From Entrophospora sp. SA101 (taxonomy: Eukaryota > Glomeromycota > Glomeromycetes > Entrophosporales > Entrophosporaceae), in the NCBI GenBank assembly GCA_958430865.1, contig CAUDNR010004046.1, positions 45,952 through 72,027 of the forward strand: DNA of 26,076 bases. The letters run 5' to 3'. The notes under the pieces were generated by a model. That model worked only from the letters and a program-made list of their open reading frames with translations, ran no database searches and had not been told where the DNA came from. Below are positions 10,530 to 20,686 of this stretch, one piece after another (positions within the stretch are counted from its first letter, which is position 1; each line of letters starts with the position of its first letter). The position numbers and the translations under genes were made by a program.

Positions 10530-10778
10530 AGTGTAACCGATGACATTTTTTATTTTTCTATGTCTGAGAATCAGTGTAACCGATAATATATTTTTCTTAG
10601 AATAATATAAAAGTGGAGACCTTTTCCGTTTTCTATCAAATGCGAATCTATGGTGAGGCGGTCACATTTTTTTTTTTAAGTACTTTCGAATCGTAGTGTT
10701 GGCGGTCACATTCAATAGAGTTGATGTGGTTCACACTTCCCTTCTAAAACTTGTTTGATTATATAATTAAATGCATAT

Positions 10779-10984
10779 CGGTGAAACCTCCATTTTTATG
10801 AAAATTTATTAATATAATCGGAAAAAATACCGAGTTTAATAGCGGAAAAACACCGAGACTAATCACGGAGTAAATTTTTACGCAGCTGCTTAAAAAATAT
10901 TAATTGCGGAAAAACGATTATCTAAAAATTAGAGATTTCATGAAGCTTTATTTTCAAATTTAGTCATTTCTGGAGGTTTGCAGC
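10779..10984. mobile_element. Short TIR element (MITE-like)
   Basis: The left end CGGTGAAACCTCCA (10780-10792) and the right end TGGAGGTTTGCAGC (10971-10984) are inverted copies with a few changes. Inside, CGGAAAAA and ACCGAG recur. The GTGAAACCTCC end resembles pogo/Tigger terminal repeats, a superfamily guess. No target duplication was found. Confidence 0.45.
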
Positions 10985-11449
10985 TTGCAGAAGGATGATT
11001 TTAGTAGTGGATTTGTTGTCCAAAATTCAAAAATCGTTATCATATAAAACAATACTTGAAAATCTTACTAAATACATAAAATGTTCTCACAAATAATTCT
11101 GTTGTACGCAATTCGCCATTTGCGTGTTTTTCCCAATTTAGTAATTTGGCTTTTACAAAAATCCCCAAATTGATGCCTAGCCCGCCAATATTATTATTAT
11201 CGGATATTTTTGTGGGCGGATACGATTGTGTCATATTTCAAAAAAAAAAAACCATAAATCACATGACAAAATAAATTTTGAAACGTATTTTTTTTTAATC
11301 TTTACCATTATAACAATAACTAAAGTCCAAAAATCCATTATTCCTACATACATATATATAAGTAAGTTATTGGGCGCAGCGACCAATATCATGACATCCT
11401 GGATGTTACTTAAATTGTCCAATGCCTTGTCTATAATGGACAATTACTA
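10985..11449. other. Spacer, nothing firm
   Basis: Small open frames on both strands (11040-11443) lack start, splice or domain support. One minus-strand frame reads KALDNLSNIQDVMILVAAPN, which looks mildly coding-like, but I could not extend it into a gene. Confidence 0.4.
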
Positions 11450-11562
11450 AGTGAAGCCCCGCCATAACGAACTTCTCTTTTATTACTATATTACTATAAT
11501 GAACAAACATGCAAAAATATTTATCTGACAAGAAGTTTCATTATCGAGAGTTAACTGCATTT
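11450..11562. mobile_element. Short pogo/Tigger-like MITE
   Basis: The left end AGTGAAGCCCCGCCATAACG and the inverted right end (reading AGTTAACTCTCGATAATGAA on the minus strand) align over about 28 bp, including CATAACGAACTTCT against GATAATGAAACTTCT. The middle is a short AT stretch. This style of end is typical of pogo/Tigger-derived MITEs; that assignment is inference. It lies about 315 bp upstream of the SCAP start codon. Confidence 0.5.
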
Positions 11563-11876
11563 TATATTGAAAAAATTAATAAAGAATATTTCAAAATGAA
11601 TTAATATATATGTTTATAAATAATTACATAAAAACCATTTTAATATTACGATACCCAAATTAAATTTCCGCTTTTTACTCTTTGCTGAATTACTAGGTTG
11701 TAAAAAAAGTGGCAAAGATAATTTTTTGTAGGGTAATATCTCCCTTTAGAAAAATTAAAAAATCACTATATTCGCTGATCAAATTTCTTAGGTATCACAA
11801 TTTTAAATTGTTGACCTGCATATTTTCAATAAATATTTTATTTCACTGTTAAAAAAAAATTTTATTTATAAAAAAA

Positions 11877-14800
11877 ATGTTTTGGAGGTTCCTTAATAAG
11901 ATATTGTCTCCTATATTTTATCAACATGCTAAATTTTGTGCGTCTCATCAAGTCTCTGTAATGGTAATAACAATTTTCATTGTAATACCACTTTGTTATC
12001 CAGCTTTCGACACTTATTACCTAAGCTCCATAAAAGAAGACTCGAGCAAATCTTTCTTCTGGGAATCCCCTTCTTCAAGGACTCCAATCACTGAAGAAAT
12101 TTTTGCTGAAAAATGTGGAACTAAGCCTCCTTTACGTGTACAACAAATTAAAATAAGCACGACGAAAAATAACAAACTACAAAACGTCTTGGAAAAAGAC
12201 ATGTTACTATGGACTTTAAATTTGCAAGAGAAATTATCAACTACTTCCATAACTTATCCACATAATACAGTTTCTCCACTAATATCCTCCTCGGTTTTAA
12301 TTGAAGCCAACAACAAAAACAATCCAAAAAAAGATCCTCTTCCTTACACGCTTTCAAATCTTTGTTTCAAGCCTATTAATGATAACCGTTGTCTGATACA
12401 TTCTCCACTTGAATATTGGTCAAACAATCCACAAAGATTATTGAAGGATCATTCTATTTTCAATACAATATCAAAAGCAAATAAAACCAATTCTTTCGAC
12501 ATACCAATTCCAATAGATTCTGTGTTTGGTAATCCTGTTTATGATAAAAGAACTGGTAAAATTATCTCTGCAGATTCAATCATCCTCACATATTTCTTTA
12601 AAGATATTGGCGATGATTGTAATGAAGGTGAGACCATTGCAATTTGGGAAATGTTATGGAAGAAAATGGCTGAGGATGACAATCATTCTCATTATCGTGA
12701 AAATTCGAGGATAAAGGCAATTGACATTTCAACTTCTCATGATGAATCAAAACATTTACTTTATGAGGTATAATAATATTTTATTACTGTTGATATTTGA
12801 TATTATTGATGTTATATTGATTGATATTTGATATTATTATTGTTGTTATTGATAATTATAATACCATTTCCAAATAATTAATTAATCATAAATTAATTCA
12901 TCAAATAATTAATGTTTTAGTTCAACTATAATAATAATTCAGCTGTTGACCTTAATTCCGGGAGATCTAATATTTCCGCTGAAATGGTTCTTCTTATTGT
13001 TGAATATTTAATATTATTTTCATATATTTCATTATCACTCAGGCGTTTAAATTCTGTTAAATCTAAAATTGGTCTTGCTTTTTCAACAATTGCTCAACTA
13101 CTTGCCTCACTAATTATTTCACTTAGTATTTGTTCATTATTTGATATCACTCTAACTCTTCTATCATGGTTAGTAGTTAATTAATTAAATAATCGCTCAT
13201 TTTATTTTATTATTTTTATTAACGTGATTATTTTTTTGTCAATAATAGGAAGATGTTACCATTTGTAATTATGATTATTGGTGTGGAGAATGTTGTTACT
13301 TTGACAAAGGCTGTTACTTCTACTTCAATGGGATTAGAAGTTAAAGAAAGAGTTGCTAAAGGTATTTTATATTATTTTATTTTAATTTATTTTATCTACA
13401 AAATACAGTACATTTATATGTGTGATATATTTATAGGACTCGAAAGTGTTGGAAATTCAATAACCAAAAATGTCGCAACTCGATTGTTATTATTACCATT
13501 ATCATGTGTGATCAATGTTGATTCTCTTCAAGAATTTTGTATCTTCATCTCTGTGACAATGATCATTGATTACTTGTTACAAATGTCACTCTATATCACC
13601 ATTTTATCAATTGATCTTCGTAGATTAGAGGTATATTTAAAAAAAAAAATTTCTTTTTTCTTTTTTAATATTTCTTCTCTAATAATAACAATATTTTCAC
13701 TAGATATCAGATTTGTATAACCGAAAAGTTATTACGCCTATCACTAAATCCAACAACATTCGTAAATTAAGTGTCTCTGTTGAATCAAATTCAGTTCTTT
13801 CCAAAATTTCTAATAGTCGAAATAAAATTGCAAGTTTTATGATGGTAATTTATAAATTTATTTACACTATTTATTCTATATATAATATTATAAATTATAC
13901 ATTTATATTTTGTTTACTTTAAAAATTAGGCTTTACTTATAATTGCAAGTTTAACAAATGCTTACAAAGTAAAAACTGATTTATTATCATTGACATTTGT
14001 ATCTGATTTTTTTGGCAATTCAACTGTGCCAGAATCAAATTTAAATACAACGCTCTGGGAAACTTCAACTGCTACAACTACTGATAAATTTTGGGACATA
14101 GTTAATCCTCAAAAATCTGATCAATATTTTCAATTCCGTCCAATAAAATTTATTTCAATAATTCAAAATTTTGATAGTGCTGATACCAACAATCAATCAA
14201 ACAATAACCAAAAAAGCAACAATAATGGTTTTTTATCAAATATTTTAATAATGAATTTTGATAATTGGAAATCATCTTCAATCAGAACATTAAAGTATAT
14301 TATTTGGTTTATAAAATTCATCATTGCCCCAGCTATTGCTATCATCTTTGCAACTTCTTCATTGGTTAGTAGTCTAGTATCAACATCTGATCAAACTGAC
14401 AAGTTAAAACCCATGTATTCAATATCTAATAATCAAAATAGAATTTCTTTGCCATCAAATTTCAATAATAGTAAGAACAACAATTATAATAATGCTAATA
14501 AAATCAATGGCTTATCAATAGAAACAACTTCAACATCTACTAAATATTTTGCTACTCCTCGTGTTGTCACATTGAGAGGATGTCATTCTGCTGATGTGGA
14601 CTTATTATGTGCTAACTCTTACAATAAGATAATCTCAACAGGGATTGACAAACATATTACCTCATGGAATGGAAAACAAGGCATTCCATTAAAAAAGCTC
14701 GAGCGTTACTTGAGGAGGTGTGACACATGTAAGTGTAAAACTACTGGTGGAAGAAAGAAATGTATATCATGGCCTGTTAGAGCAATGTGTATGAGTGAAC

Positions 14801-16944
14801 AAACTGATTTGGCTGCTGCTGGTTTTGAAGATGGTGTTGTGAGAGTTTGGGACTTAAATTCTGGTCAAGCTATGTTTATATTAAAAGATACCGTGGAAGA
14901 TGTTGAGTCACTTATAAATACAATGAGCAGTTATTCAACAAAAGAACGTGTCACTTGTCTAAAATTCATTGCTTCTCCTTCATTGCCATCTTACAACTCA
15001 TCATCATCCAGCTGTGATGGTGAAGATGATCATAATGGTAATCTTAATCATAATAACTATTCAAACACTTTTATGTCAAGGTCTTCTTCATTATCTTCGC
15101 TGGAAAATAACAAATCATCTGTTATTTTGCTTGCAACATATCGTAATGGTTATTTTCGTGAATGGGATCTTGTGTCTGGTCAAGTTGTACATACAATATT
15201 CACACATCAAAAAGGTGGCATAACTTATCTTTGTGTTGTGGGTGAAGATGAAAAGCAAGATTATAATCACGATAAATTAGTGGTTTTAACTGGTGCTAGA
15301 GATGGTTCAGTAAAATGTTGGGCTAGAAATATACATTATCCTCATAGTAATGAATCAACTCCAAGCAATAATCACAATAACAGTAATGATTCTTCATCAT
15401 CACAACCACATAAGTTTCGATGGGATCTATTATACACAATACCTGGAAGACCAAATTATGCTATAACATGTATTGCAACCAAAATAATTAAAAAGGATAG
15501 TATTGGTATTTTGGTGACTGGTACTTCTGATGGCCAGGTTAATGTATATGATTACCGAACAAGTAAACTTATTGTAACATTGAGTAAAGGTTTACTTGCA
15601 AAACAGAAATCTAAAAAAAAACATAAAAAACCAACATTACAAAAACACTCTTTGCTTCAACAACAATATCGTTTTGATAGTAATGGTTTTATTAATGGTA
15701 ATGGCAAAATTAATGGTAATATACATTTTCAAAATTCAGATCAAGAATGGGATGATGATGATTATGAAGATTATGATACAGATGAAGATGATAGTGAAGA
15801 TGATGAATTGTCACATGAAGATTCTATAACAAATATAATAATTCATCCACTTAAAGAAAAAAGCTGTCCATGTGGTAATACTGAAGAACCAGGTGGTTTT
15901 ACAATTGTTACTTCATCAGTTGATGAAAAAGTTCTTGTCTGGCAATTAGTTCGTAATGTGATGGATTGTACATGTATTTCATTAAATTTTGATTACCATC
16001 TCTCTAATAATAAAGCCAATAAAAAAAATTTATCGCCATCATCAATAACATCTGTAACAAATAATATAAATGATAATTTAACAAGATTCAAAAATAATGT
16101 TTCAAATCAACTTAACAATCATCAAAAAGTAGCAGAATGGAATGGTGTTGTATCATATCAATCCAAATTCATAGGACATATAAGTCAACTTGGTGGTTCA
16201 GCAATTGTACTTGCTAGAGAGCATGTGGTTGGTGTAAGAAAAGTTAAAAATTCAAAGAATAAACAATGTCATGGAGCTGAAGGTGAATGGGAGGTATGGA
16301 TGTTGGATATTAATGAACCTCAAGCTATCGAATCAAATAATCTTTGTACAGGTGATAATAATGATATAGATAATGAAGATGAAGATGAAGAGGATGATCT
16401 TGTTGAATTATCAGTTCAGACAATTTCTTTAGTTAATGAGAAAGATTTATTTGAAGAACAACAAAAACATAAAAATGAACAACTTAAATTACAAGAAAAA
16501 GCAAGTTCTGTTGAACTTAAAGGATTTGTTAGAAAACGTAGAAACATTACAATCAATAACAACAACAACAACAACAACAATAATGGTGGTCCCATAATCA
16601 CTAATAAAGCATTTGCTTCTAGTCTGAGCAATCATCATCATCACCATGATGATGATGATGACGACTTGAATATTCAAAAAGCACAAAAAAGATATGGTAG
16701 TGTAATGATTAATAAGGTTAATTCAGATAATGATAAAAGTAGAAATAATAATGGTAATGAACAAAGCTTGCTAAATTTTGAAGATGAAAATGATAAGAAT
16801 GAAATATTACCATTTGCTTATATACGGCAAGTTGTTAAAGTTGGTGAAGAGGGAGTTGCAGTTGCATATGGTAATTTTATTAAAGTTGTATATTTTGAAG
16901 GATCATCGGATGATGATGAACTAATAGACAAGGACGTTTCTTGA
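11877..16944 (+). CDS. SCAP: SCAP homologue: SREBP cleavage-activating protein with sterol-sensing domain and WD40 region
   Basis: Six exons: 11877-12767, 12921-13168, 13249-13361, 13437-13630, 13704-13844 and 13930-16944. All introns are GT..AG and all phases agree, giving about 1533 residues. SCAP is an ER membrane protein that escorts SREBP to the Golgi when sterol is low. A membrane segment at about residues 26-45 is followed by a long lumenal loop. The sterol-sensing domain spans about 319-482. It contains VKSKIGLA (343-350), LPFVIMIIGVENV and LQEFCIF, and keeps Asp462 and Asp477, equivalent to mammalian D428 and D443. LEISDL (481-486) matches the COPII-binding MELADL hexapeptide and is built across the exon 4/5 junction. 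The YIYF motif is changed to YISL (332-335). Further membrane segments lie at about 530-541 and 650-677. WD40-like repeats from about 739 include GVVRVWDL, FREWDLVSG, SVKCWAR and VNVYDYRTSK, separated by acidic, Asn and His/Asp runs. The first in-frame ATG is used. Confidence 0.93.
12790..12838. repeat. Direct repeat inside SCAP intron 1
   Basis: TTGATATTTGATATTATT occurs at about 12790-12807 and again at 12821-12838, both within intron 1 (12768-12920). It explains why this intron is about twice as long as the other four (73-85 bp). Confidence 0.7.
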
Positions 16945-16970
16945 AGTTATTGTTATTAATCATATCATCA

Positions 16971-17026
16971 TCAGTTTTATTTTTTCTTTATATATCTATC
17001 AATTTTATTTTTTCTTTATATATTTA
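16971..17026. repeat. 28-bp tandem duplication after the SCAP stop
   Basis: Two adjacent 28-bp units begin TCA(G/A)TTTTATTTTTTC and end TATAT(C/T)TA, about 26 bp after the SCAP stop codon, in the likely 3' UTR. Only a few bases differ, so the duplication is fairly recent. Confidence 0.8.
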
Positions 17027-17917
17027 TTTTTTTAATCAGTCCATTTGTTATATATATTCATAATATTATTATCAAAAAGCTTGTATAAATACTATTTGTT
17101 TTTTTACTTTTGTGATATAAATATTTCAATTGACTTTGTAGATAGATAGAAGACTTGACAATGTATAAGCGATAACTAAATGATTTCTTTTTATATATAA
17201 TCACTGATTCATGAATGAATTGGAGCATGCCCCTGTCTGTTTCCTACAATGCAAATCACTTCGTCACAGAGTTTACCTTTTAAAATGAAATCATCTTCCC
17301 TGTAAACATTTTTTTTAGACTGGACACATGATAAAAATGCACTTGATCATTTTGATAATGCAATTTTCTTAAGTTCTTAAGCTCATGTAAAGCATTCGTT
17401 TTATCAGTTGTGACGAAATCAATTTAAAATAGAAAAAGTCATGTGACTGTGCACAAAACCCATTTTTATGGAAAATCTATTTTATATTTTAATTAACATA
17501 TATATATATATATCACTTTAAATTTTCTTTATATTTTGGTAAAATTGATCAATAATTTACTTAAAAGTAAAAGTTTGAGGCTTCTGTGATCTTGTATGTC
17601 AGAATTGTGTCATTATTATTATTAATAAGTAATTATACTTGCAGGTAAAAAACTTATTTTATATTCTCTTTAATAGTTTCCAATATGATTGCCCTGGTAG
17701 TTTTTTATATTGTATGTTTTTTTAATATTTAATATTTATATATATATATATAAATTAAATTAAAATCACTACTATGTATCTTTCTCTTAGTTGAACCAAA
17801 ATAAACAAACATTACTTATCTTTTTGTTGTTATTTAATTATTTCCTTGAATGCAAATGCTTTTGCCATCACTATTCATGTCTATTAATGGTGATTGTATT
17901 ATTATTCATAGTAAATA
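17027..17917. other. SCAP downstream spacer with AT microsatellites
   Basis: (TA)n runs lie at about 17499-17513 and 17737-17752. No gene was seen. The segment 17381-17460 is a dispersed repeat annotated separately. Confidence 0.5.
17381..17460 (-). repeat. Dispersed repeat, inverted partner of 8286-8410
   Basis: On the minus strand it reads TTTTGTGCACAGTCACATGA, then a block matching AAATT, then GATAAAACGAATG, as in the 8.3-kb copy but without about 45 bp of its middle. TGATCA motifs lie beside both copies. Confidence 0.6.
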
Positions 17918-19035
17918 ATTGCATCACCCTGAGTAATAATACCATGCAGAAATGAAAATTTTAAGGAACCAATTTTAAAAAAGACTGCATAATAATGTGC
18001 ATCTATCCAGGACACCAAAATAAATAAATAAATAATTTTTGGAATAAAATTATTTTTCCTTCCAATTTCATACAAGCTGGAGAGTTCCTTAATGATCATT
18101 CTCAAAATCCCAAAAAATAGAATGAACAAATCTGATATTGATCACAGGCAGAGTAGGTCTTGGAAATTAATTGTTAGATCTCAGCCAAGGTTTTGACTTT
18201 TGGAGATGGAATTGCTTGAGTGAAGGTTGTACATGGTTGTTTGTGATGTTGTTATTGGTCCTATACTTAATATTATTGTCAATGTATAGGGTGGTGGTGG
18301 ATTCGAAGCTCCAGGCATCGGATAGTATCTGTATCCAATACATACATGTTAGCCAAGATTGGTTTTGCATTTGCCAAATATTTTGGCAACATTCTGGCTT
18401 TCCCATATTCCCTATATTAATGGTCATAAAAAAACCACCCAGAGTTTTGGCTATTGAATCAAAGAATTCAAATAATTTTGGATATAATTTTGGCCACTAT
18501 TAAAATTAATTTTTGGCTACTTTGAAAACTATTTTGGCAATGATCATTTACTAACAGAAGTAATTTTGGCCAACATGTATGGTCCAATACCAACCTTGAT
18601 CATTTCCTTTCACAATCATGCAATCACTATGCACAATTCAGCACTATGAGATTTTTTCCACAGGAGAAAGGGGAATTGGATATGCCAATAGACTTTGGAT
18701 GAGCAAGAGGCTTTAAACACTCCACAACAATGTAATCCTAATAAATCCCAGGGCCAAGCTCCCTCCCCATTTAGGATTATTCCCGTTCCGTTGGGATTTA
18801 TTTGCATTGTTGTATCACCAGGTGGAGCAGGTCTGATTAGCCTTATGCACTCAAGGAAGGCAGTTAATGTTTGAATATTCAAGTCCTGAGCCTCAAATGT
18901 TACATGTTGATTTGTTTCTTGGTTTCCCTAATTGTCCAAAGAGAAATTTTCAGCTCTTTTTGCTTCAACACTTATGATCATTGAATATTAATGTTAATAA
19001 TGTTAATGCAAAACAAATATACAAATCATTTGTTG
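17918..19035 (+). repeat. Degenerate dispersed repeat, copy B
   Basis: Same orientation and same end blocks as 3490-4970 (ATTGCATCACCC at the left; CCCAGGGCCA, GTATCACCAGG, GCAGGTCTGATTAGCC, GCTTCAACACTT and AATCATTTGTTG at the right). A 242-bp TIR element is inserted into it at 18341-18582. The open frames inside, such as 18171-18503 and 18616-18882, cross repeat and insertion boundaries and are not genes. Confidence 0.6.
18341..18582. mobile_element. Non-autonomous TIR element with iterated TTTTGGC motif
   Basis: The left end CATACATGTTAGCCAAGATT and the right end AATTTTGGCCAACATGTATG are inverted copies. TCCAATA(C) stands at both borders (18334-18341 and 18583-18590), a 7-8-bp target duplication of the size seen with hAT elements. 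Within 242 bp the motif TTTTGGC(A/C/T)A occurs at least six times on the plus strand and in inverted form near the left end, as expected for repeated transposase-binding sites. No open frame of its own. Confidence 0.75.
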
Positions 19036-19601
19036 AATACCCAATTTTCTTCATCTCCCGTCCAAAAAATTTTAAAATGGGGGTTTGTACAACATATGTT
19101 CCTTAAAAAAATTTTTTTTTTGTGTTTTGCGCTAAATTTTCTTTATCTTCTTTAATATTTAATATAAAAAATGGCAAAAAGAAGTTTAAAAATCTAGCCC
19201 AGTTATCTGAAAGTAATTTGTAAGTATTATTAGAGAATTATTATTTTATTATCAACTCTCTAAACTTTTTAACTCATTTTACTACAAAAATAGCAATAGT
19301 GATGGACATGATGAGCCCCTAAATGATGCAAACATAGTCATTCAACAACATATAACATAAAAAGGCCAGATCTGTGGTCAGCTGATAACAAAGCAACTCC
19401 GGGGGAACTATACATTGCAATAATAAAATTGGAGTTGGATAATGAAAAATATGATGGGGAGCATTATCATACCTTATGTTTGCTAAGTCACAAACAACTC
19501 CCCCAAATTCAATCAAGTGCATTATTTTTTAATTCAAGCACTAAAATCTTGAATGTGTATTCACACCAAAACCAATCAAAATCGGTGCAGAGAAGTTAGA
19601 A
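19036..19601. other. Spacer upstream of the first Dicer-like fragment
   Basis: It contains A/T runs and a locally GC-richer stretch around 19365-19510. No domain was recognised in any frame, and no upstream Dicer part (helicase or DUF283) was seen, so the Dicer-like copy is 5'-truncated. Confidence 0.45.
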
Positions 19602-20686
19602 ATGCTTCTCAAATTTACATTACGTTTATTTACATCAATACTAGGCAAAGAACTTGTTTATGAAAATGATCAATTTTCATATCTAGTTGCTCCACTTTTG
19701 CCACATTCACAAATTAGTCAGAATGCTGATAAATATATTGACTGGAATGAAGTCAAGAAGGCTGAATATGAACATTTGGAGGTTGATCTAATGAATTTAG
19801 ATAACACAATTATAATTGATTATGCTGATAATTTAAAATATTACTTTGTAAGTCAATATGTCATGACCTAAATCCATTATCACCAATACCACCAAGAATG
19901 GCCATAATAACGAAGGAAAAAGGTTGTAAAAATTTTGTTGAATTTATAAAAAAATATCCAATCTTGGAGTAAAAAATTTTAATCAACCATTGATCAATGT
20001 CAAAGAGATCTCAAAATTCACAAATTTTTTACAACCTGGCGCACTTCCTATGTTAGCACCAACAACATATCTGATGCCAGAATTTGTTAAAAATTTTTCA
20101 ATTGAAGCTTCAATTTTCAGATCAGCATTGTTATTACCATCAATACTCACAAGATTGGATTCACAACTTTTGGCCTTAGAATTGAAAAATAGATTAGTTT
20201 TACCAATCAATAATGAGTATTTGCTGTCAGCCTTAACTACTTCATCTGCAAATATGGAAATGGTGATTCATTTTTAAAATTCTGTGTGACCATTAGATTA
20301 TATGTTTCTTCTGAAGTGAACATGAGTAAACTTACTAAAGAATGTGTTAAAATCATTTGCAACAAAACACTTTATAAAAGTGCAAAAAAATTGCATTTAT
20401 ATGAACATGTAAGTCTTAACCTTTTATTTTTTTTTAAAAAAAATAACAAAAATGGCAATAATTAATTACTTTTTTCTTTTTTCAAAATAGCAGCATTACA
20501 ACAGAAGATTCAGAAGTAGGGAGTCAACATTGCACATTATCAATTCATGATTCTGTAGTTGGACAAGCAAGCTCCAAGAGTGATACAATATCAATAAAAC
20601 TCGCAGCACAAATTGTTTTAGAAAAAATTGAGAAAGATGATGAATACCTTGATTTTGGATGTGGCTGTTCAAGTGAATATAAATAG
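19602..20686 (+). pseudogene. DCL: Dicer-like gene fragment, copy 1 (PAZ-adjacent region, partial RNase IIIa, dsRBD)
   Basis: The order of pieces follows Dicer. 19602-19860 reads KFTLRLFTSILGKELVYEND and YIDWNEVKKAEYE. After a frameshift it continues HDLNPLSPIPPRMA (19862-19969), ending in a stop. After a second frameshift, 19990-20262 gives NFLQPGALPMLAPTTYLMPE, FRSALLLPSILTRLDS and PINNEYLLSALTTSSANME. The RNase III signature expected next (ERLExLGDS) is missing its ERLE part: ANME is followed in another frame by GDSFLKFCVTIRLYV (20262-20408). Then a donor GTAAGT and an intron (20409-20490) lead straight to 20491-20686, which encodes the C-terminal dsRNA-binding domain (CTLSIHDSVVGQASSKS, KLAAQIVLEKIEKDD, GCGCSS, stop). 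All of RNase IIIb is absent. A functional nuclease is not possible. The intact parent gene is not in the window. Confidence 0.8.
20491..20686 (+). pseudogene. Terminal dsRBD exon of Dicer-like copy 1
   Basis: Open from the acceptor AG at 20489-20490 to TAG at 20684-20686, about 64 residues. SIHDSVVGQASSKS, the AA..VLEKIEKD helix and the short Cys-rich end match the C-terminal dsRNA-binding domain of fungal Dicers. The exon itself is undamaged, but its phase (one leading base) does not fit the phase-0 end of the upstream exon, consistent with the large deletion between them. Confidence 0.75.

Larger units (their letters stand above)
9434..10722. mobile_element. Inverted-repeat element with interspersed motif families
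   Basis: The ends are inverted: AACTCTATTG..ATGTGACCGCC at 9435-9460 and GGCGGTCACATTCAATAGAG at 10701-10720. A second GGCGGTCACAT lies at 10657-10667. Between them two short motifs recur: AATGCGAAT(C), at about 9484, 9546, 9996, 10040 and 10640, and GTGTAACCGAT(A/G)A, at about 10016, 10052, 10531 and 10575. A degenerate GTGTAAC lies at 10094. No transposase is present and no target duplication was found. A separate TIR element (10102-10529) is inserted into one of the GTGTAACC motifs. The superfamily is unknown. Confidence 0.6.

Noticed and set aside
11231..11450. Overlapping open frames on both strands upstream of SCAP
   Set aside because: No start context, splice sites or recognisable domain, and the end abuts a MITE-like repeat.
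14969..15829. Plus-strand alternative-frame open frames inside the SCAP last exon
   Set aside because: They overlap the long WD40-encoding frame in another frame and show only His/Met/Ile low-complexity peptides.
16416..16686. Antisense open frames with long Leu/Val runs
   Set aside because: They are shadows of the Asn and His/Asp codon runs in SCAP exon 6.
18171..18882. Open frames of 86-110 codons on both strands
   Set aside because: They lie in the dispersed repeat and cross the borders of the inserted 242-bp element; no start, splice or domain support.
19319..19522. 67-codon minus-strand open frame
   Set aside because: No domain, no splice support and no conservation evidence; the GC-richer stretch looks more like part of a repeat.
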